NCBI GenBank assembly: GCA_937927885.1
Contig: CALEZJ010000359.1
Location: 1 to 7,073 of the forward strand
Source of the DNA: an uncultured Paracoccaceae bacterium
Lineage (GTDB): Bacteria; Pseudomonadota; Alphaproteobacteria; Rhodobacterales; Rhodobacteraceae
Length of the DNA stretch: 7,073 nt
Reading direction: 5' to 3'
Under the pieces are notes generated by a model, which did not search any database, was not told where the DNA came from, and worked only from the letters and a program-made list of their open reading frames with translations. Position numbers and translations under genes: made by a program. Shown in pieces: positions 6,553 through 7,073 of the stretch (its first letter is position 1; each line of letters starts with the position of its first letter).

Positions 6553-7073
6553 TCAGCGTCCGGCCAGAGCGTCGCAGTCCGGCGTATCACGCGATGGCAG
6601 GCCCATGGCGCGGAATTCCTCCGCGGTCATGCCCAGGGTCTGGGTCACGTTGTCGACGCGTGCGCGGAACACCGTGGTCAGGTTGCCATCGGCGCCCTCG
6701 ACCACCTCGGTCACAAAGACCGAGCCCGAGGCCTGCCGGTTCTCGTTCAGGGTCACCGTGCCGGTGGGTGTTTCCAGCGACATGGTCGACAGCGCCTGCA
6801 TCAATGCTGCCTGTCCGTTCGACAGATCACCGCCGACCTCGTCCAGTGCGGTCAGCGCCGCCAGGGTTGCGGTGTAATAGCCCAGGCCAAAGAGCGATGG
6901 AGTCGGGAAACGCTCGCTTTCGGGGAAGGCGGCCTGATAGGCGGCGACGTAGGATTGCCAGGCCTCGTCCGGGCTGTCGACGGCAAAGGGCCCCGAGGTG
7001 GGCGTGCCGATCAGCGCCGCCCGCGCATTTCCGCGCGAGGTCAGAACCGTCGCATCGGCCATGATCGTACCCC
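6553..7073 (-). CDS. ABC transporter substrate-binding protein, Liv/HAAT type (C-terminal part only)
   Basis: 172 residues of the C-terminus are visible; the start and any signal peptide are off the right edge. The fragment reads like the last part of a Peripla_BP_6-type (LivJ/LivK-like) protein: an entry segment TIMADATVL, a strand/loop ALIGTPTSGPFAVDSP, the helix WQSYVAAYQAAFPESERFPTP, the hinge-region FGLGYYTATLAALTALDEVGGDLSNG, then ETPTGTVTLNENRQASG and VFVTEVVEGADG, ending with DNVTQTLGMTAEEF. The mature protein would act in the periplasm and deliver substrate to LivH/LivM. An internal ATG at 7062 is not the true start, because the frame is open to the edge and the fold would be incomplete. 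A 132-bp gap with a hairpin separates it from the dehydrogenase gene. The ligand cannot be deduced from this half. Confidence 0.9.
   Translation of the reverse strand, partial: GTIMADATVLTSRGNARAALIGTPTSGPFAVDSPDEAWQSYVAAYQAAFPESERFPTPSLFGLGYYTATLAALTALDEVGGDLSNGQAALMQALSTMSLETPTGTVTLNENRQASGSVFVTEVVEGADGNLTTVFRARVDNVTQTLGMTAEEFRAMGLPSRDTPDCDALAGR

Overview
The window is a compact, G+C-rich (about two thirds by eye) stretch in which every supportable gene lies on the minus strand, so it reads from right to left. Base composition, frequent GTG starts and the gene families suggest an alphaproteobacterium, probably of the Rhodobacteraceae. That placement is an inference from style, not from a marker gene.

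In transcription order it holds: (1) the C-terminal part of a periplasmic substrate-binding protein of the branched-chain amino acid (HAAT/Liv) ABC type, cut by the right edge (6553-7073); (2) a 132-bp gap with a strong RNA hairpin (6494-6532); (3) an iron-containing alcohol dehydrogenase family protein (5338-6420); (4) an AraC-family regulator (4335-5174); (5) a 141-bp gap with clustered CCGAG-type repeats; (6) livH (3180-4193), livM (2093-3178) and livG (1296-2096), tightly packed with 1-nt spacing or 4-nt overlap; (7) a gene overlapping livG by 8 nt that begins as livF and continues in the same frame into a Tm-1-like/UPF0261 ATP-binding domain, cut by the left edge (1-1303).

Together these make a complete Liv-type importer (binding protein, two permeases, two ATPases) with a dehydrogenase and a regulator placed between the binding protein gene and the membrane genes. 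The simplest reading is an uptake-plus-catabolism locus for a small carboxylate, alcohol or aldehyde-yielding compound, controlled by the AraC protein. The substrate cannot be read from the sequence.

The most unusual element is the LivF to Tm-1-like fusion. It joins a transport ATPase to a poorly understood nucleotide-binding domain with no stop codon, frameshift or internal ATG between the two parts. I checked the frame base by base through the linker. No RNA genes, CRISPR arrays, insertion sequences or phage genes were seen. Nothing on the plus strand looks like a real gene.
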